From: Helopsaltes ochotensis
Lineage: Eukaryota > Chordata > Aves > Passeriformes > Locustellidae
Reading direction: 5' to 3'
DNA length: 64,000 nucleotides
Assembly (NCBI GenBank): GCA_013400155.1
Contig: VXBM01000129.1
Location: 954,963-1,018,962, forward strand
Made by a program: the position numbers and the translations under genes. Positions 40,001-54,639 of this stretch are shown in pieces. Below the pieces are notes generated by a model that worked only from the letters and a program-made list of their open reading frames with translations, was not told the origin of the DNA and did no database searches. Positions within the stretch are counted from its first letter, which is position 1; every line of letters begins with the position of its first letter.

Positions 40001-41509
40001 CACTGCCAGCCAAAGCCTGTGCAGAGCCCTGACCTCTCGGTGCCCACCACGCACTCAAATAGCACATCTGCCAATCAGTGGGGATTTGGGGCCAGCAGAG
40101 AGGCCACAGACTGATGCCCTTGTAAGCCGGCACATCTGCTTAGTTTATATTGCTGAGATTTTTAAACCATGCGGCGTTGTTAATTTTAACCCATCCCTCT
40201 TCTGGTGGCTTTTGCACACTGAAGCGTAAGAATTCAAATGACTCTAAGGGGAACTCCAGTTATCAGCATCTCAACTCAGCACCTTAAGAAATGCTTAAAG
40301 AGATGTGCTTTGCAAAAGGCACTTCACTGAGGAAGTGGTGTGATTAAGAGAAGTGCCATTGCTGCTGGGCATTGCTGCCAGGCCATGCTCCAGGAAAATT
40401 TTCCTTCCAAGTTCCAACAACTGACTGCTAATGGAGTCTCCTAATGGAGGAACTTCACTGCTCTATTAATCCTTTGAATCATGCAAAATTTCTTTCTGTG
40501 AAGTGGGGTTCACTTTCAGATTTTACATACCACCTTGAAGATACACTTCGGGAGTTCCTCAAAGTAAATATCAAGTAAATGCTTAGAAGTTCCTAAAAGT
40601 GATTCAAGTAAATGGCCTGAAGAAACACCAGGAACTCAATTAGACAAAAACAGTGAAAAAGCAACTCGACTGGATCAGGTTGCTATTAATATAAACTACT
40701 TCCCTTCCCCCTTAAATTAGAGAAATAAAAACAAGAAGTACCTAATTGTGTAAAATAGGAATTATGCAAAACCCAAAACTGAACTGTCAAGTGAAAATAC
40801 ATGACTGAGGACTCTCACTCATGGGCCAACCACATCTGTATTTCAGGAGAACGATACCTTAAATAAAGGCTTTGAAAGATTATAATCATAACTAATGACC
40901 AGGAAAGGCAGACTCATAAGTGAATAGAGGAAATCAACATAAAGATCTTTCATTAAAGCTGACATCACTTTGCCTTGGTTTCCCTTCAATCCCAGAAGAA
41001 ATGTAAATAAATCTGTGACAATTCCCCTGGAGCTGATGGAGGCAGATCCAGAATGAAGAAACACTCACTTCATCAAGTCAGCTTCTCCCTCACTGCCAGG
41101 GGATGCATATTAATGTAGCATTGCCATAAAAGCTTAATTACCATTTTATACAATTATAAATTATCCTACCAGGCTATAACCAAAACACAAACCTTCTGTG
41201 TTTATCACAATACGTGCTCTCCTTCACATCCAGTCACATTAATTCTGGTCAACAAATTCCCTGCCAACAGGCACAGTCCCCAGATACTTACGTGCCTGCC
41301 ATGGAGGAGGACCTGGTCAGGCAATCCCACAGAGGTCTACACTCAAAGCCGGCACGTGTGCTCAAATCCAAATATTCTATTTCACCTGAGCAGAAGACAA
41401 ATTTGGCAGGGAGAGAAGCCAAGAGTCTCTATGAAAGCTTATAACCAAAACAGGAAAGGGAAGCACTACTGAGAGAGCAGAAGGGCAGGAAGTTAACACT
41501 TATATAGCA

Positions 41510-41525
41510 GGGGAGGGAGGGAGGG
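41510..41525 (+). promoter_or_regulatory. canonical G-quadruplex motif
   Basis: Four G-tracts with single-A loops (GGGGAGGGAGGGAGGG) satisfy the standard G3N1-7 pattern on the plus strand. A TATATAG sequence sits immediately before it (about 41501-41507). It lies in EVL intron 1, so the pre-mRNA would be C-rich here and any quadruplex would form in the DNA template strand. Confidence 0.6.
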
Positions 41526-44500
41526 AACTTTAAAGAAGAAATGTTTTATTTCTTATAGCTGCTCTACTGAGGAAAAGCACAAACAATATAGATTAAGATT
41601 AGATGTGCCATTGTAGCCTCATTGGAGGCATGGATATTAAAAACTTCTCACGTATTTTCTCAAGGCACGGGTTCAGTGTCCAAGAAAACAAAAGCAAATA
41701 AAGCTCAGACCCAGAACAAAAAAATTGCTGTTATTCATTTATGGCACATAAATATGTTTACACAATGCAGAACCAAACCCAGGGGCCCTGGGTGGTGCCA
41801 AGGGCCCTACACCACCTGGCAGCCAACCTGGCATCCTGCTGAGGTCCAGCTCCAGCCCAAAACTTTAACTGGCACGGCACAGTGGAAATTTTATCTCTCT
41901 CACCTGCTTGGATGCCTTTTGCACATCTGCACAACTTGACCTGGAGCAGAGGACGCAGGGTGCAGACACCAGGTAACTTCCCAAAGCACCCCACAAACTG
42001 CAGAGCTTCTTAGCTCTTGAAGAACTGCTGGAATCACAGGCAGAAGCCATGGTTTTACCATGAGGCACGCAGACTTTCTCTGGGAGTCAGCACCAGAGGC
42101 TCTGAAGTCTCCACTAATGAGAGCAAAACCTGCAGAGCCCTGAGGAGACAAGCCCTCAGGAGATCACACAATTCCTGACGTCCTTGCAGTGCTTTGAGAG
42201 CGCAACATACGTTTGTAAAACCTTAGATCCCTGCTTAATATAGCAAAAAGAGAGATGTGTAAGAAATAGGCTGAATTTGGCCAGGTGCACCAGCTACACA
42301 AACCCTTCAGTGCAGTTTCTGCTGGGGAGCAAGGGCTGCAAATGCTGCTCCTCCTAAGCAGGGAGCAGAGCACTTTTCACCTTCACTGTTTTCCTGTCAG
42401 AAAAGGTTACTTTCGGGTCCAACGGAAAGACCTACAAAAACTACTGGTGAAATGTGAAATGGCACCTAGTGAAAAAATGGGTGTCGGTGTCCAAATCTGG
42501 CTGCTCTCACAGTTGGTAGCACACCGCCTGCTCTTCTGCTGCTTCCGGTTCCTCTGCAGAAAATCTCTGTATGACTGAAGAGTTTCAGTTTTCTGATGGG
42601 GAGCAATTTAAAAGATAACAAGAATTACAGTTCTCACTGACACTTAAGCACAGCTTTTTCTGTAGTGCCTTTTTTTTTTTCTCCCTCTTTTTATTTCTTT
42701 CTGTTTAATGAAGCATTTTGTTATCACTTTCTTGGGATTTCAATTTGGCTGCATTTTCCTGACACTACATCTTTCTGCTTTGAGATCTGTGCGGATGTTG
42801 GGCACTACCTTGTTTCATTCAAAAAATCCTGTTTTTCATGAATTTAAAATCTGACATTACTTGGGGTCAAGTGGCAGTTCCTCTGTACAGCTCACACACT
42901 GCTTGGACTACAATTGCAGAGTTAGTCAGTGCAAATAGTGCTTTACTGCATGTATTAGAAAAGGTCATAACCTGGAAAATGCATCTCCAAGTAAGTACAG
43001 ACACAAATCCCTAATGGCTCAGATCAGCCATGCTGGCTCCACTGTTCTAGGCAGAAGATACAGGAAGATGGACTAAGCAAAGATCTGAGGAGCCTTTTTA
43101 TTTCTCTGATATCACCTGCCTACGATAGATACTGTCACTGATCTGGGGGGAAGGAGACAGCACTTATGAGATAGAATATTTTCCCTGTCAAGCAGATATT
43201 ACTCTCCTTACACACAAGTATCAACTGCAATATTATCAGCTAGAAAACCCTGGTTTTAAAGATTTGGTTCTCCTGAACAAACACCTTCAAGAACACCTGG
43301 AACCTCCCAGCCTCCCCCTCCTGCTAGCACCATGCACACTGAAAGCACAGCACAGAGCAGGTCACTCCTGACACATCCAATGTCACCCTAGGAAATAGTG
43401 ACAGTGAGTAGGACAAAGCCCAGGGCTGCCTTTCCATGCCCCTGTCATAAGCCAAATTAATTTCATTAAGCACCACAGCATACATTCCAGCAGAAGTGCC
43501 TCTAATCACCTCTTTGCATTGCTAAAATGCCTCCATGGCCCTGGACTAGAAAGGGAGCTCTTAGAAGGACACAGCACTCTGTGACAAATGACACATAAGA
43601 CCGAGTAGCTGACTTCTATCCAGTCCTCACAAAGAACCATATGCTGGATAAACAGATTATTTCAGTCATGTGTTGAGATCTGTGTGAGCAGATCAGGATT
43701 CCTAAACACAGAAGAGAGGCTTTAGCTGCAATTAAGTGAATATTCCCATAGGTTCCCAAGCAGCACGTCTGCTGGCCATGTACTCGGCTTTCATGTTCCA
43801 AAGACTCCCAAGTGTTGTATTTGCTTTCTTTTGGAGAGTTTCATTACCAGATGGAGCGTGATTTGTATAAGACAATAGCGTTATGTATTTTCAATCCACA
43901 GAGTTATGGGCTGAGCCAGAAAGGTGAGTGCCTCAGCCTCGAAGTGACTCCTCTCCAAACACAAAACCCAGGCTATTTTTAAGAATGAAATGAAGCACTG
44001 GAGAATGTGTTGCTTATACTATTTAAAAAATAAGAATCACGATCATAATATAAAACTGTACCCACATAAGAGTTATTTGAAGGTAGACATGATTAAAATA
44101 TTTTTTTCTTCATAAGCATATTTCAGACCTTCTAAATAACTATTTATATTTATATATCTGCTGGGTTTAGTTCTGTGTTATCCTCAAAAGGCATCATGTT
44201 ATATTGCACAAATTTAAAAATTTGCATATGGCAAGTCTTTCATTTAATGATTTCATGATTAAGAATTCTGGAAGTTCCCACTGAAATGGTACACTCAAAT
44301 TTCATAAACTAAAGACAGCTTCATGAATATATGCACAAATGATATGCAACAGCATATAAAATGTGCAGTTATATATTCAGATTTGTAAATCTAATTTCAC
44401 AGCTGTTAATAGTCTTTGAATGTAAGACATTTCCTCGTACACTGAGATTTGCAACTGTTAAACATGCTGATGAGGCAAAATAAATTCCTTGTCCTCAGAA

Positions 44501-47500
44501 AGTTTAACCCTATATGTTAATATATGCCCTTGCTCTCCCAAATCTCTTTTTTTCACATGCTCCCCACTCATTTGAAAGGAGCAAGAGAGAAACTAGACAG
44601 GAGAGTAAAATATATTTATTTACTATTAGAAGAGTTAAAAATGTGCAGTGAGGTGAGGTGCTAGCTGCCACTTCAACAGCAAAACAATTGATCCTGCACA
44701 TAGCATATTTTACAAATTAGTCTTTTTGAGGATATTAATTTGGGATTCAATCCCATCAGTGCTGAGGTCCAAGGAAGTCTTTCCACAGATTTCAGAGGGA
44801 CTAGATTTAGCCCTTTGTTTAGACCCATTCAAGTAGTGATAAATAAACATATGGCAGGCAAAAAAATCTTTTAAAGGCCACGAGTTATGCAGGATTTGGG
44901 AAGCCCTATTTTTTTCCTTCTGGGAAGCCCCTGGCTCTCAAGTCATGCAGTGCCCTTTGCTAAGATGATTTCATCTCACCCTCACTCCGCAGAGGGAACT
45001 GCCAGGACTCACCTGCTTCCAAGGCTGATGCAAACAGCTCAGGTATTGCCTTAAGGAAATAACTGTATGGCCAAGAATTAACTCCATGGCTGCCTTCAAT
45101 TTTCCTCTCTATAAACTGTGATGAGCAGTGGGCAGTAAGCCCAGACCCCACGGTAAGCAGCATGGAACAAGTTATAGACCATATGGAGAGAAGTAAACTG
45201 CCACTTCATACACAGGGTATCTATAATGCTTTTTTGCTTGAGTCAGCTAATTGCACATCCGCAAATCAGCACATTTATAACAAATGGAGCATTATGATAT
45301 CATGGGAAATCTATTTAATATGATCAAAGTCTGCCAGGAAAAGTTCCCCTGAAAGTACTGAAGAGTCCTGAGTGCCGGGGACATTTTACAGTCCTTATTA
45401 AACAAACATTTTCACATTGTCTCATGGCAGCTGGGGGTACCAAGGGCTGTATCTTGAAAGGCTCCACGTCAGCAGTCTCACTGCAGCCACCAGCATGGGC
45501 ATCTCCCTGCTGCAGGCAGAAGGCACCTCTGCACCTAGAGTTAGAACCAGCCACACTACCCACACCTGCTCCAGCAGCAGGCAAAGAACAGCTATGTTCC
45601 CACCAGCACCTCAGCTAAGGTGAGATGCTAAAGCATCTCCTTTCTTTTCCAGAAGCTGAGACTTGAGTGTTGCAAACCCTCCTCTGTACTGCAGACTTTA
45701 GGGGTGTACTTAGCTTTTCCACACAGCTTTTTTTTATGTTAAAGCTTAGCAATGCCCTTGATCTAAAGAGCCATTAGACATGGTCTGACATGGACATGAC
45801 ATCAGCTGAAAAACATTCTCATATTTATGTCACCAAATACATGCTAACCCCCAACATTGTTCCACAGCTGATGTACTTTAACCTTCAGCTTGCATTTTTC
45901 CTTAAACTTTAGCAAACGTGATGAGTGGTTTTAGCAGCTGTAGGCAGTGGTCCTTTCAACTGCCTACAGTACTTTTTTGTAGCTCTTGATTTATGGGGTG
46001 CTCATGTAAATTTCTGGGGTTTGTATTTGAAACAAGAAATACCAGCTTCACAATAGTCCCAAAGCAAGACTAGGAGCTTCTCACTCAAAACTAGCACTGC
46101 CTCAATTCTTAGCTATTTAATGCTACTCACCATTAAGAAAAGCAATTCAAGCATCATGCCTTACTGAGCAGGTAAGATCATGAGACACCTCTACTGCACG
46201 TTGTGGGCACCGTAAGCCCGTGGAAGGGTTTCTATCACAAGCCTTTCAGAGGCACATGGGTGGGTGAGGTACAGCCCAGCAGGTGTGAAGACAAGGAGAG
46301 GATTTCTGCTGTAAGGGATGCTGGAGTAAAGAGAAGGCATGTAAACACAGCTTAGGAGACTGCGGGGAAGCAGCTGACCAAAAACTGATCAGAAATCACA
46401 CGTAACTGTATTTTTATCACTTGAAGTTCTCTAAAGGCATGTGCCTGTCTGATGTTCAGGTCATATCATTTGATATTAATTGGGAAAGCACTTTTCAAGA
46501 CAGCAACCCCACCCCTAAAAAGTAAGGGCTCAAAGTGAATGAAGGTTGTGCAGGCCCTAGAAGGATATGTTCACATCAAGATGAAGAATGCCTGGCCTTG
46601 TTTCTAGCCTTGTTTCTGATATTTATGCTTCTTGGAATAGGACAGTTGGAAATAATAGCTCATAGGCACAGTGAAACTTCAACTTGAAGAAGGATCCCTA
46701 AGGTGGAATGGGTACAGTCAGCAGTTTTTCCTGTCAACTCACCACACCTTTCACTGCCGTGTAATGCAACGTGCACACACACAGGGAAGCTCTCTCCTGT
46801 AACAACAGTAAAGCATCCATATTCCTTCCACATTTTTTCATGTCTAATAATCCCTTACAGCATTTAACAGGATACTGAGGTAGTTTTGCATGAATCAATA
46901 CTTGATTTATCCTTACTGAAGCTGGTGGCAAAATTCCTATTAGCAATTAGCCATTCCAGCTGCAGCAGAAACTTATCTTTTATATCATCTGTGTCATCAG
47001 TTAGGCAGTAGAACAAGGTAAATTATACTGGTCTGTTGAAGCCCCATCTTAAATCCAGTGTTTGCAGTGATGGACAATGAATGTGGCCCCAATATTCGAA
47101 GATATACTTTGGCTGGGAAGAATAACAAATCACAAACAAAAAGCTGCACAACTGAGTCATAGTGTCAATTTAGATTAAGTATTTTCATTCTGATAAAAAG
47201 TGAACATTGCAGATCTGACCATTTGTAGTGCTCCATCATGGAAAAGGAGAAACCCTCTTCAAGGTGGACATAAAATGGCACCAAATGTCAATAAAGTCTG
47301 CTCAAAAATCTGTATTAATTGTGGTAATCAGTGTGGGAGGATGTCTCCTAAATTTCACAAGAATATTAATGTTCAGATTATTTTAGTAAAAATAAACACA
47401 AGGACAGCTAGCAAATGGAGATGTGTAGTATGCAAATCCTTCTTCCAAAACTACTGACAATACTTACTAAAACAAAAGTTATCCTGGCAGCCCCTTCTTT

Positions 47501-49199
47501 TCCCCCTTTCCCTCCTTCGATTATTTATTGGCAAAGATTTTTCCCATTGCCTGGCGGCTAAAAAGATTTTCTGAGTGCCAAAACTGAAACAGGATCCCTG
47601 AGCACATTTGTGCACCAGACTTGTTTGTGCACCATGTTTGTCAAATAATGGCAAAAGTATTCTTGCTTTACTGATTTTCATCCTTTGTCTCCTAGCAACC
47701 TTCCCCCCTTATCTCTTCCAAAATTATTTTCTTGACTGTGTTATGTGCTCTGTGACTTTCCCATCACCATGCAGGACACCATGAAGTGCCACTTCTCAGG
47801 AGTTGAGCATCTACTAAACACGTGCAGGTTGGCAGCGAATTGCTGCTCAGCAGGACTGTGTCCTGCCTTTGCTTCGCAAGGCAAAGATTGAATCTCTCTC
47901 CTCTCCATCCTCTTGGTGAGTGTCATAAACCAGTGACTTTTATTCCTCTGTCCAACTAGGCTGACACTTCTGAATCTCCTGGTCAGCTACTGGGAGGGTG
48001 GTAGAGAGAAGGAAGAGGATGGGCAGATAGGTGAAGCAACTGCATAAACCTTATTTTCTTAGGAGAGCAAACTGAAGACAGCTTGGTAGGGAGTGTCTCC
48101 CAAAGAATCGCTTCTCACCTCCACTGGTACCCTCACCAGTCTGTCCATCTGATGACCACCAAACCCTCCACAGTGGCATGCACAGTTCATTTCAAAGCCA
48201 GTATCAGAATTACAGACTTTTTCCAAAAGTACAACTTTCTAGTTGTCTGGCATTTTTTCACTGTCCAAAACATGTAGGGGTTTTGTCAGCACTTCAGACT
48301 TGTCAAAAAATAACCCCTCCATCCAAAGCTTAACATAAACGTTTAGCCCTTGAGCCATTACACAGAGTGGGAGTGTTCAACAGCCTCTGTCTGTATCAAG
48401 ACGTGCTTTTCATAATAATACCCCGAGTTAATTAGAACAGGACTGAAATCTTTAAAACTGTCCTTTTGCATTACTGATACAATGTTTTGGGGAAAAAAAT
48501 TAAAAAGAGAAATCAATATCACTCACAAGTCAAAAAATTACAGAAAGGACAGGTAAGAAGAGAAAGGATACAGAGAATGGGGAAAGTTTCAGTAGTAAAT
48601 CAGCTTGCCATTCCTTCTAATGGCTTTTTGAACCTTCTACAGCTCCACCATCTCCCAGGATCATAAATTCAGGACTGAGGCAAGGTCATGGAGGATTTCT
48701 AGGGAGTAAGATAATACCTGCAGTGCATGTTCATTGGGCCAGTGTCAGGGTAGCCCAGCCTCTACAGTAATGCTAACAACCACAGCCAACTGGGATCAAA
48801 AGGCAAATTCCTCTTTCAAGTGCATCAACCATTATTTTTCAACCCCAACAAGAATATGGAAACCAGCATTCAAAGCTGCATTATGATTAAATTGTTAATT
48901 AAAAAACCCAAAACAACACAAGAGTTTTGAAAGAGTTAATAAATTGCCATAGCCTTGGATGTCTTGCCCTACATCACCTCCTGGCTTCTCTCTACGCCCC
49001 AAAGGCGTAGAACCCATACAGAACTCTTCAGTCAGTTCACAGCAAGATCCTTCACGGAGAACTTTATAACTGGTGTGTTATCAGCTGAGCAATGTTGCAG
49101 TGTTATTTGGTCTGCTGAAACCAACTCCCCAAAGTGCAAACAGAATGGAAACCAGGCAAAGCTCTCAACTATCTCTTGGGCTGCACTCTCAGTTTTGGC

Positions 49200-49262
49200 A
49201 GTTGCAGCCTAGTGGATAAAGCACTGACCTCTGAGAGCCCCAATCAAGTCCAACTCATGTTC
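49200..49262 (+). repeat. possible ancient tRNA-derived SINE relic
   Basis: GCAGCCTAGTGGATAAAGCA-CTGACCTCTGAG resembles the tRNA-like head of old amniote SINEs (A-box region CTAGTGGATAAAGC), with a degraded B-box-like CAATCAAGTCC about 30 bases on. I cannot assign a family, and the resemblance is short. Confidence 0.35.
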
Positions 49263-50198
49263 CCATGAAGGGCACTGGAACTGGGTTAGGGAGCACAGGC
49301 TTCAAAGAACCATTTTCCTTAGAACTGACTGCATTTTTTGCCATGAACCTTTCTTCAATATTTCTGCCTTTGTTGCCTGTTTCATCTCTTTCTGCTTAGG
49401 CTAATTGGCTTCTAACACCAAGACCATGGTCCTTATTCACTTGAAAATGCAATCACAATTGGAAATCAGACCATGGATTCAGGGAACTCTCCTCTGAAAT
49501 ACATGATAAGTGAAAACAGGACTTCTCTGCCTCACTCTGTGGCCTACACAGGGAATGGTTTCCAGCTCCCAGCTTGGTGTTACATAGTTAGTGGACTCTA
49601 CCATTTGCCTGGTTTTCCATCCCTCCCCATATCTTTTCTGGATAGAAGTGTTTTGCTCTTCAGTACCCATCCCACCAGCCCCAGAATAAGAGAAAAGGGA
49701 AAATAGAATAAAGCAAGAGCTATGAATTGGTGTGCCAGCCAACAGCCAGCACAGCTAGATGCCTCATTCTTCTCGGTCTTTCACTTCCACTACCACTTAG
49801 AGTTAGGTTCACATCATTTTAAAAATTAGAATAAGAATAAAGCATGCTGATAAAGAGGTTTTCTATATCTTGCTTTCTATGCAAGCTCTCTTGGTCTGTG
49901 CCATGCCTGAGGCACTGTGCACACTGTTGCCCTGCTCAGTGCCCAGCTCTGATTTTGGAGTCTCAAAGCACTGCAGTTTTTAATAGAACCCCTCCAGAAA
50001 ACAGGCAGAATACTCCTCACTCAGCAGCATGCACATCCACACTCACCAGACTGGCTCTGGGACCCAACACTACCTGTTACCTCAGTACCACTCTTGCTTT
50101 GTTAGCTGATGCTGGGTCAACTAAAAAGCCTCTGGATGAGCATAAGGTTCAGAAAAGACAGGGGCTTGTTGCAAATTCCATTTTACTGGTGCTATTTC

Positions 50199-50276
50199 AT
50201 TCTATTCTATTCTATTCTATTCTATTCTATTCTATTCTATTCTATTCTATTCTATTCTATTCTATTCTATTCTATT
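50199..50276 (+). repeat. (ATTCT)n pentanucleotide microsatellite
   Basis: There are about 15.6 near-perfect copies of ATTCT (AGAAT on the EVL-sense strand) over 78 bases. It creates an artificial SILFY repeat in an open frame at 49844-50338, which should not be called a gene. High purity suggests length polymorphism. Confidence 0.97.
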
Positions 50277-53200
50277 TGAACCCACTCAAGGCAGTTTTGG
50301 GGACCAGTCTTTTCAAACTTGGCATCACCACAGGGTGATCTCAGTTCAGATGCCAAAAAGGAGACTCATGCTTTAAATGTGTCTGTGTTTGTCTTAGGCC
50401 ACAGACATTATGCAAGATGGAGTTCAGTGGATGGAGCCCCTTTGCCCTGGGCTGCAGAACCCATGGGCAGAGCTTCCATGGCTGGAAGCAGTGTGGTACC
50501 TTCCTGGCAGCATGGCGCCTTCCTCGCCACAGCAGCAAAGAGGGAGGTAGACTATGGCTTTATCAGGAGCAATTAATAGTGGCCTCTTGATTTACTTGGC
50601 TGCATAAACATACAAAGGAAAAGGGAGTGTGATGCAAACCCTTGGAGGTCTCTTGGGAGTCTCCTCTGCTGGAATGGAAACTTTCTGAAACCAGAGGATG
50701 AGGGCAGAGTCCCTCTGTGCAGCCATGACACCAAAGAGTCAGGAAGTGGAGGGCTGGCTGGATGACAGGAGAGAATGAGAGGGGGTTTGTGGGCTTAGAT
50801 TTTCCTTCACTTTTTCATCTGTACATTTTACAAACATTTCCAATTCTATCATCCACTTCAGTTGTTACAAATAAGTACCTTCACTTACATTTTGACATAA
50901 CCCAGCTTGAGACAAGGTTAGTTTCCAGGTGCCACACTAATATTACCGTGTTCCTCAAGCTAAATTACGGCTCTGTTTATAACTGTGAAGCTTTAATGAG
51001 CACCCAGCTCATTATAATAAAGCATAACACAGCGTGCAATGAAGTGTGCCTTCAGAGACGCTGCGTGGAGCTGTGTGAGAGCCAGCACTGCAGGGTGAGG
51101 AGAGAGAGGGATCCTTCCTGCTGGGCAGGGCTACCAGCAAATACCAGGGTACAGCCAGCGTGGCTAGCACTGTATCTTCAGTGGGAAACCTGTGGAGATT
51201 CAGGTTTCCAAAGCAGCAGAGCTCCCCAGCTCATTCCTAAAGCTACTGGCCTACTTGGTAGCCATCCATGACCCTCTGTTCAGAGGAGCAGAGAGCATCA
51301 ATTTGACCAAGAGTCAGAACAGCCCTCAGGAAACAGTTGTACCGAGTCAATAGGAGCCAAACTATTATGCAAACTAAGAAACTTATATTTATGTATGATT
51401 TTCACATTAAACTTGTTTTATGCACACACAACAGTCACAATTATTTCATGCTTTTCATCTGCAATGTTATGGTGTACATATAAGGACATTCTTATTCTAT
51501 AGAAGAAAAGAGGAAATGATACGCCTTAGTCTTTCAGTTTATATTCAATACAAAGTGGAAAACCTAATTGAAAGTCATTAATTCATAGGTCTGTGCTGCA
51601 GTAATGAAATCAAATTAAGCCCAAGTCCGTTATTTCAGTTTCATTTGGTTTTCAGCAATAAGACTGGATTTCTAAATATATGTTAGGTAACACTCTGAAA
51701 TCCAACAGAGACTTGGCACCTGGTATCTTGTATCTGAGCCTGATTATAGGAGCAGTGTTTATGTTGGATGTGTGTTGGATGGTTTAATTCCAGCCTACTG
51801 AAGAGCAGCCTCCAGGTCATAGATCTGCTGCAGCTAATTTGGCAGAAGCAGCACTGTCTCTTCAGAGAAGGGCAACATAAATCTGCAAATACAGCTTCTG
51901 TCTAGGGTAATGAAGAGCTTTAATTTTCTGCAGAATGACAGTCACTGAGCAAATGTAAAAAAACCCAAGCCAAACAAACAAAAATAAAAACCCCAAAGAG
52001 CCACAGTAGTAAATCACAGATCCTCTAACACACAGAAGATCTCCAGACCTTCAACTCCCCTGAGATGTCAGCGCTGTGCTGGGGGCACAGCAGAAAGAAA
52101 GAAGTGACTTTTTTTCTCTGCAACATTTCAAGCAAGCACTTTCAGCCATTTTAGGTTTCCACCTACCAATTCAATGTGATGAACCTTCCCCCCTCCAGTT
52201 AAAAGCATGTTTCAGCACCTTGCAGGGGTGTTCAGGAGGTGGTTTCCTTTCCCAGACAACTCTGGGAAAGGCAAAGCATTTGAGCAGCGCTTTTGGCAGG
52301 CAGCAGCGGGAAGGCAGCAGGCAGAGCCCTCCACACCATTCTCTTGTGGAGGAAACAGAATATCCCAGCCCATACCCCAGGGACCAATTACAGGCAATTC
52401 CTTGGACAAGGCAGCCCCAGACAAGTAAGTGATGCCCACCAGTGCCCACCAGTGCCACAAGGCTTTGGGCATACTGTGTGCTCAGGCTGGATTAGAGGAG
52501 GGACGATGGAATACTGTCCTTTATGCTCTCCATGTGCTTCAGGTTTGCCGGAGGGTAGAGGCAAATGAATATTTCATCTGTAAGGAGTCACCACACTGAT
52601 CTGGTAAGGAAATGGGCAGGAGAAAGGAAGCACACGTGGCTATGCCAAATGCTAATGAGAACAAAACACAGAGAAATAATACCCAAAGCATTTACTGTCC
52701 ATCTTTGCATATTGGCACTGTTCTTCAACGTGCTTCTCTCTGAGGAGGAAAGATTGCTGTGATCTCCTCTCTACTACTGGCACTCTTAATCCAGAGAAAC
52801 AACTATCTGTATTAAAGTATATACAGTAGCTCATGCCTGTGCTAGCTTATTTGACTATTAATTACTCTAAGGAAAAATCCCGCTGTTCTGAAATCTGAGA
52901 ATTTCCACAAGAGACTCACCAACTACTTACCCACTAAAACCCAAGATGACAAAGACAAAAAATGTTATATAAAAATCAGTTTATTAAAAATTTATTTATT
53001 TTAATTAAAATAAAAATGTTAAACACACAGTCTATTTTAAAATCACTTTCTATGTATTTCCATAGCACAATTTCAGTTTTGTGAGATGCATACTGCATTG
53101 GAAGAGATGCAATCAAAGACATCAGGAAAACAAATGGGATGATCTGTAAATACTGATCATATTTTTCAGATATTCAAGACAGCACTATTTTCTTGATCTT

Positions 53201-54639
53201 AAATGAAAGATTTATCATTATGGAAATTATGCCAAATCCTTCTTAAAACTAACAGAAAAGGCAAAACCAAACTGATGCCTCCAGCAGAGAACCCAAACAA
53301 GGACGATGGCAATTTTTTCTTTGCATCAGTTGTAAGGGATAACACTGTATTTCTCTACTTTGATACCCTTCTACAACTTCCAGTACTATTATTATTTAAA
53401 CTGTCTGGAAACCTGTATTTCTTGTGTTTGAATAAAACTAAGGCGATGCATCTCTCACACAGGCCAGACCTGCAGCGAGCTGGGATTGCTGGGGAAGGTT
53501 TGCTTAGCAGCTCAGGCGGAGGCTGAATCAGTGGAGGGACAATCTCTTCCGTGTATTTCCCTTTCTGCAGTCAGCAAAAAGGCCCTGCTCTGAAAACAGC
53601 ATTTGTAGGTTGCCACAGGATAAAACAAACCTCAGAAACATAAATCAGGCTTAACAAAGGAGCTTCTTCTTAACATGGCTAATGGCTTGGGTTCCTCCAC
53701 AGACAAAGACACTGTTTGACCTACTGCTCTAATTAGAGGAGTAGTGATGTTGACATTTGTGTTGTATAAAGCAGACATGTTAACAGCCAGAGGGAAAGCT
53801 GTCAGTGCCTCTAAAGATCACAGCATTCATGGCAATGCACGATTCAGCCTTTAAATATTCAAATAATCAATTCAAAGCTTAATTTCTTTTACTGATAGTA
53901 AGAAACAACTCCCAAATTAGAAAAATACCAAACCAAACCAAAACCCACCAAAACACCAACCCCAACTTCAATCGGTGTTAATGCTGAAAGATTAATAGGC
54001 TAGACATGAATAAGTTTTAATCTGCTGAGTATAGTGTTTCCTTTCAGGTTTATATAATCCAGTGTTGTCATGAAGGAACACAAGCAATTTATACCTCTCT
54101 GGGCTTTTCACTTACTATTAAAATAATACCAGCCACCAGAGACTGAGGTTTGTACATTCATATGTGTCAGGTTCACCAAAGCAGGAAAACGGATACCACT
54201 GCTCATTTATAAATACATGAAATGCGTTTTAATTTAACTCTGATCTATTGCATCCCATTCCCTTGACATGAGACGCACCATTGCAACAGACAGGCAGTTC
54301 ATGTCTCACAGATCAGAATCCCTGCACTAAATCCTCTCTGTGAGCACCCAAATATCCCAGAATGACAGCGAGCCCTTAGTGCTGCAGCTCAATTAGCTCC
54401 AAACCCCTCCTAGTGTTTTTTCCCCAAGATGTTGTTGATGTTCCCAAGCCCACTTTTACTCCAGGAGAAGCTGAACACAAAGTACAACAGACTGACAGAA
54501 GATTTTGTACTGCAGTCCAAGACCAAACTTTTCCACTCTCAGCACCTCTATCCCAAGGAAAGGAGTCTACAGGCACAGAGATGGAGAGAGGTTCAGCATC
54601 ATCACATCCCACAACGTGATGCTGGCTTGACAGAACCCA

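Larger units (their letters stand above)
32801..49199. other. non-coding intron 1 sequence, no gene seen
   Basis: Over 16 kb of mostly unique sequence. The CA repeat at 34.03 kb and the G-quadruplex motif at 41.51 kb are listed separately. GC-richer patches at 34.7-35.2 kb give overlapping open frames on both strands, none of which looks like a real protein. Confidence 0.75.

Noticed and set aside
47200..47457. 85-codon frame with Cys pairs resembling a zinc ribbon
   Set aside because: Cysteine spacing (ICINCGNQC, then WRCVVC) does not fit a family I know, and the surrounding DNA is AT-rich intron.
49844..50338. 164-codon plus-strand frame with repeated SILFY units
   Set aside because: The repeat is the ATTCT microsatellite translated; the rest has no similarity I recognise.
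50762..51271. Longest open frame (169 codons, plus strand)
   Set aside because: No recognisable domain, no supporting splice or promoter context, and the composition looks like translated intron. A chance frame of this size is plausible in 64 kb on six frames.
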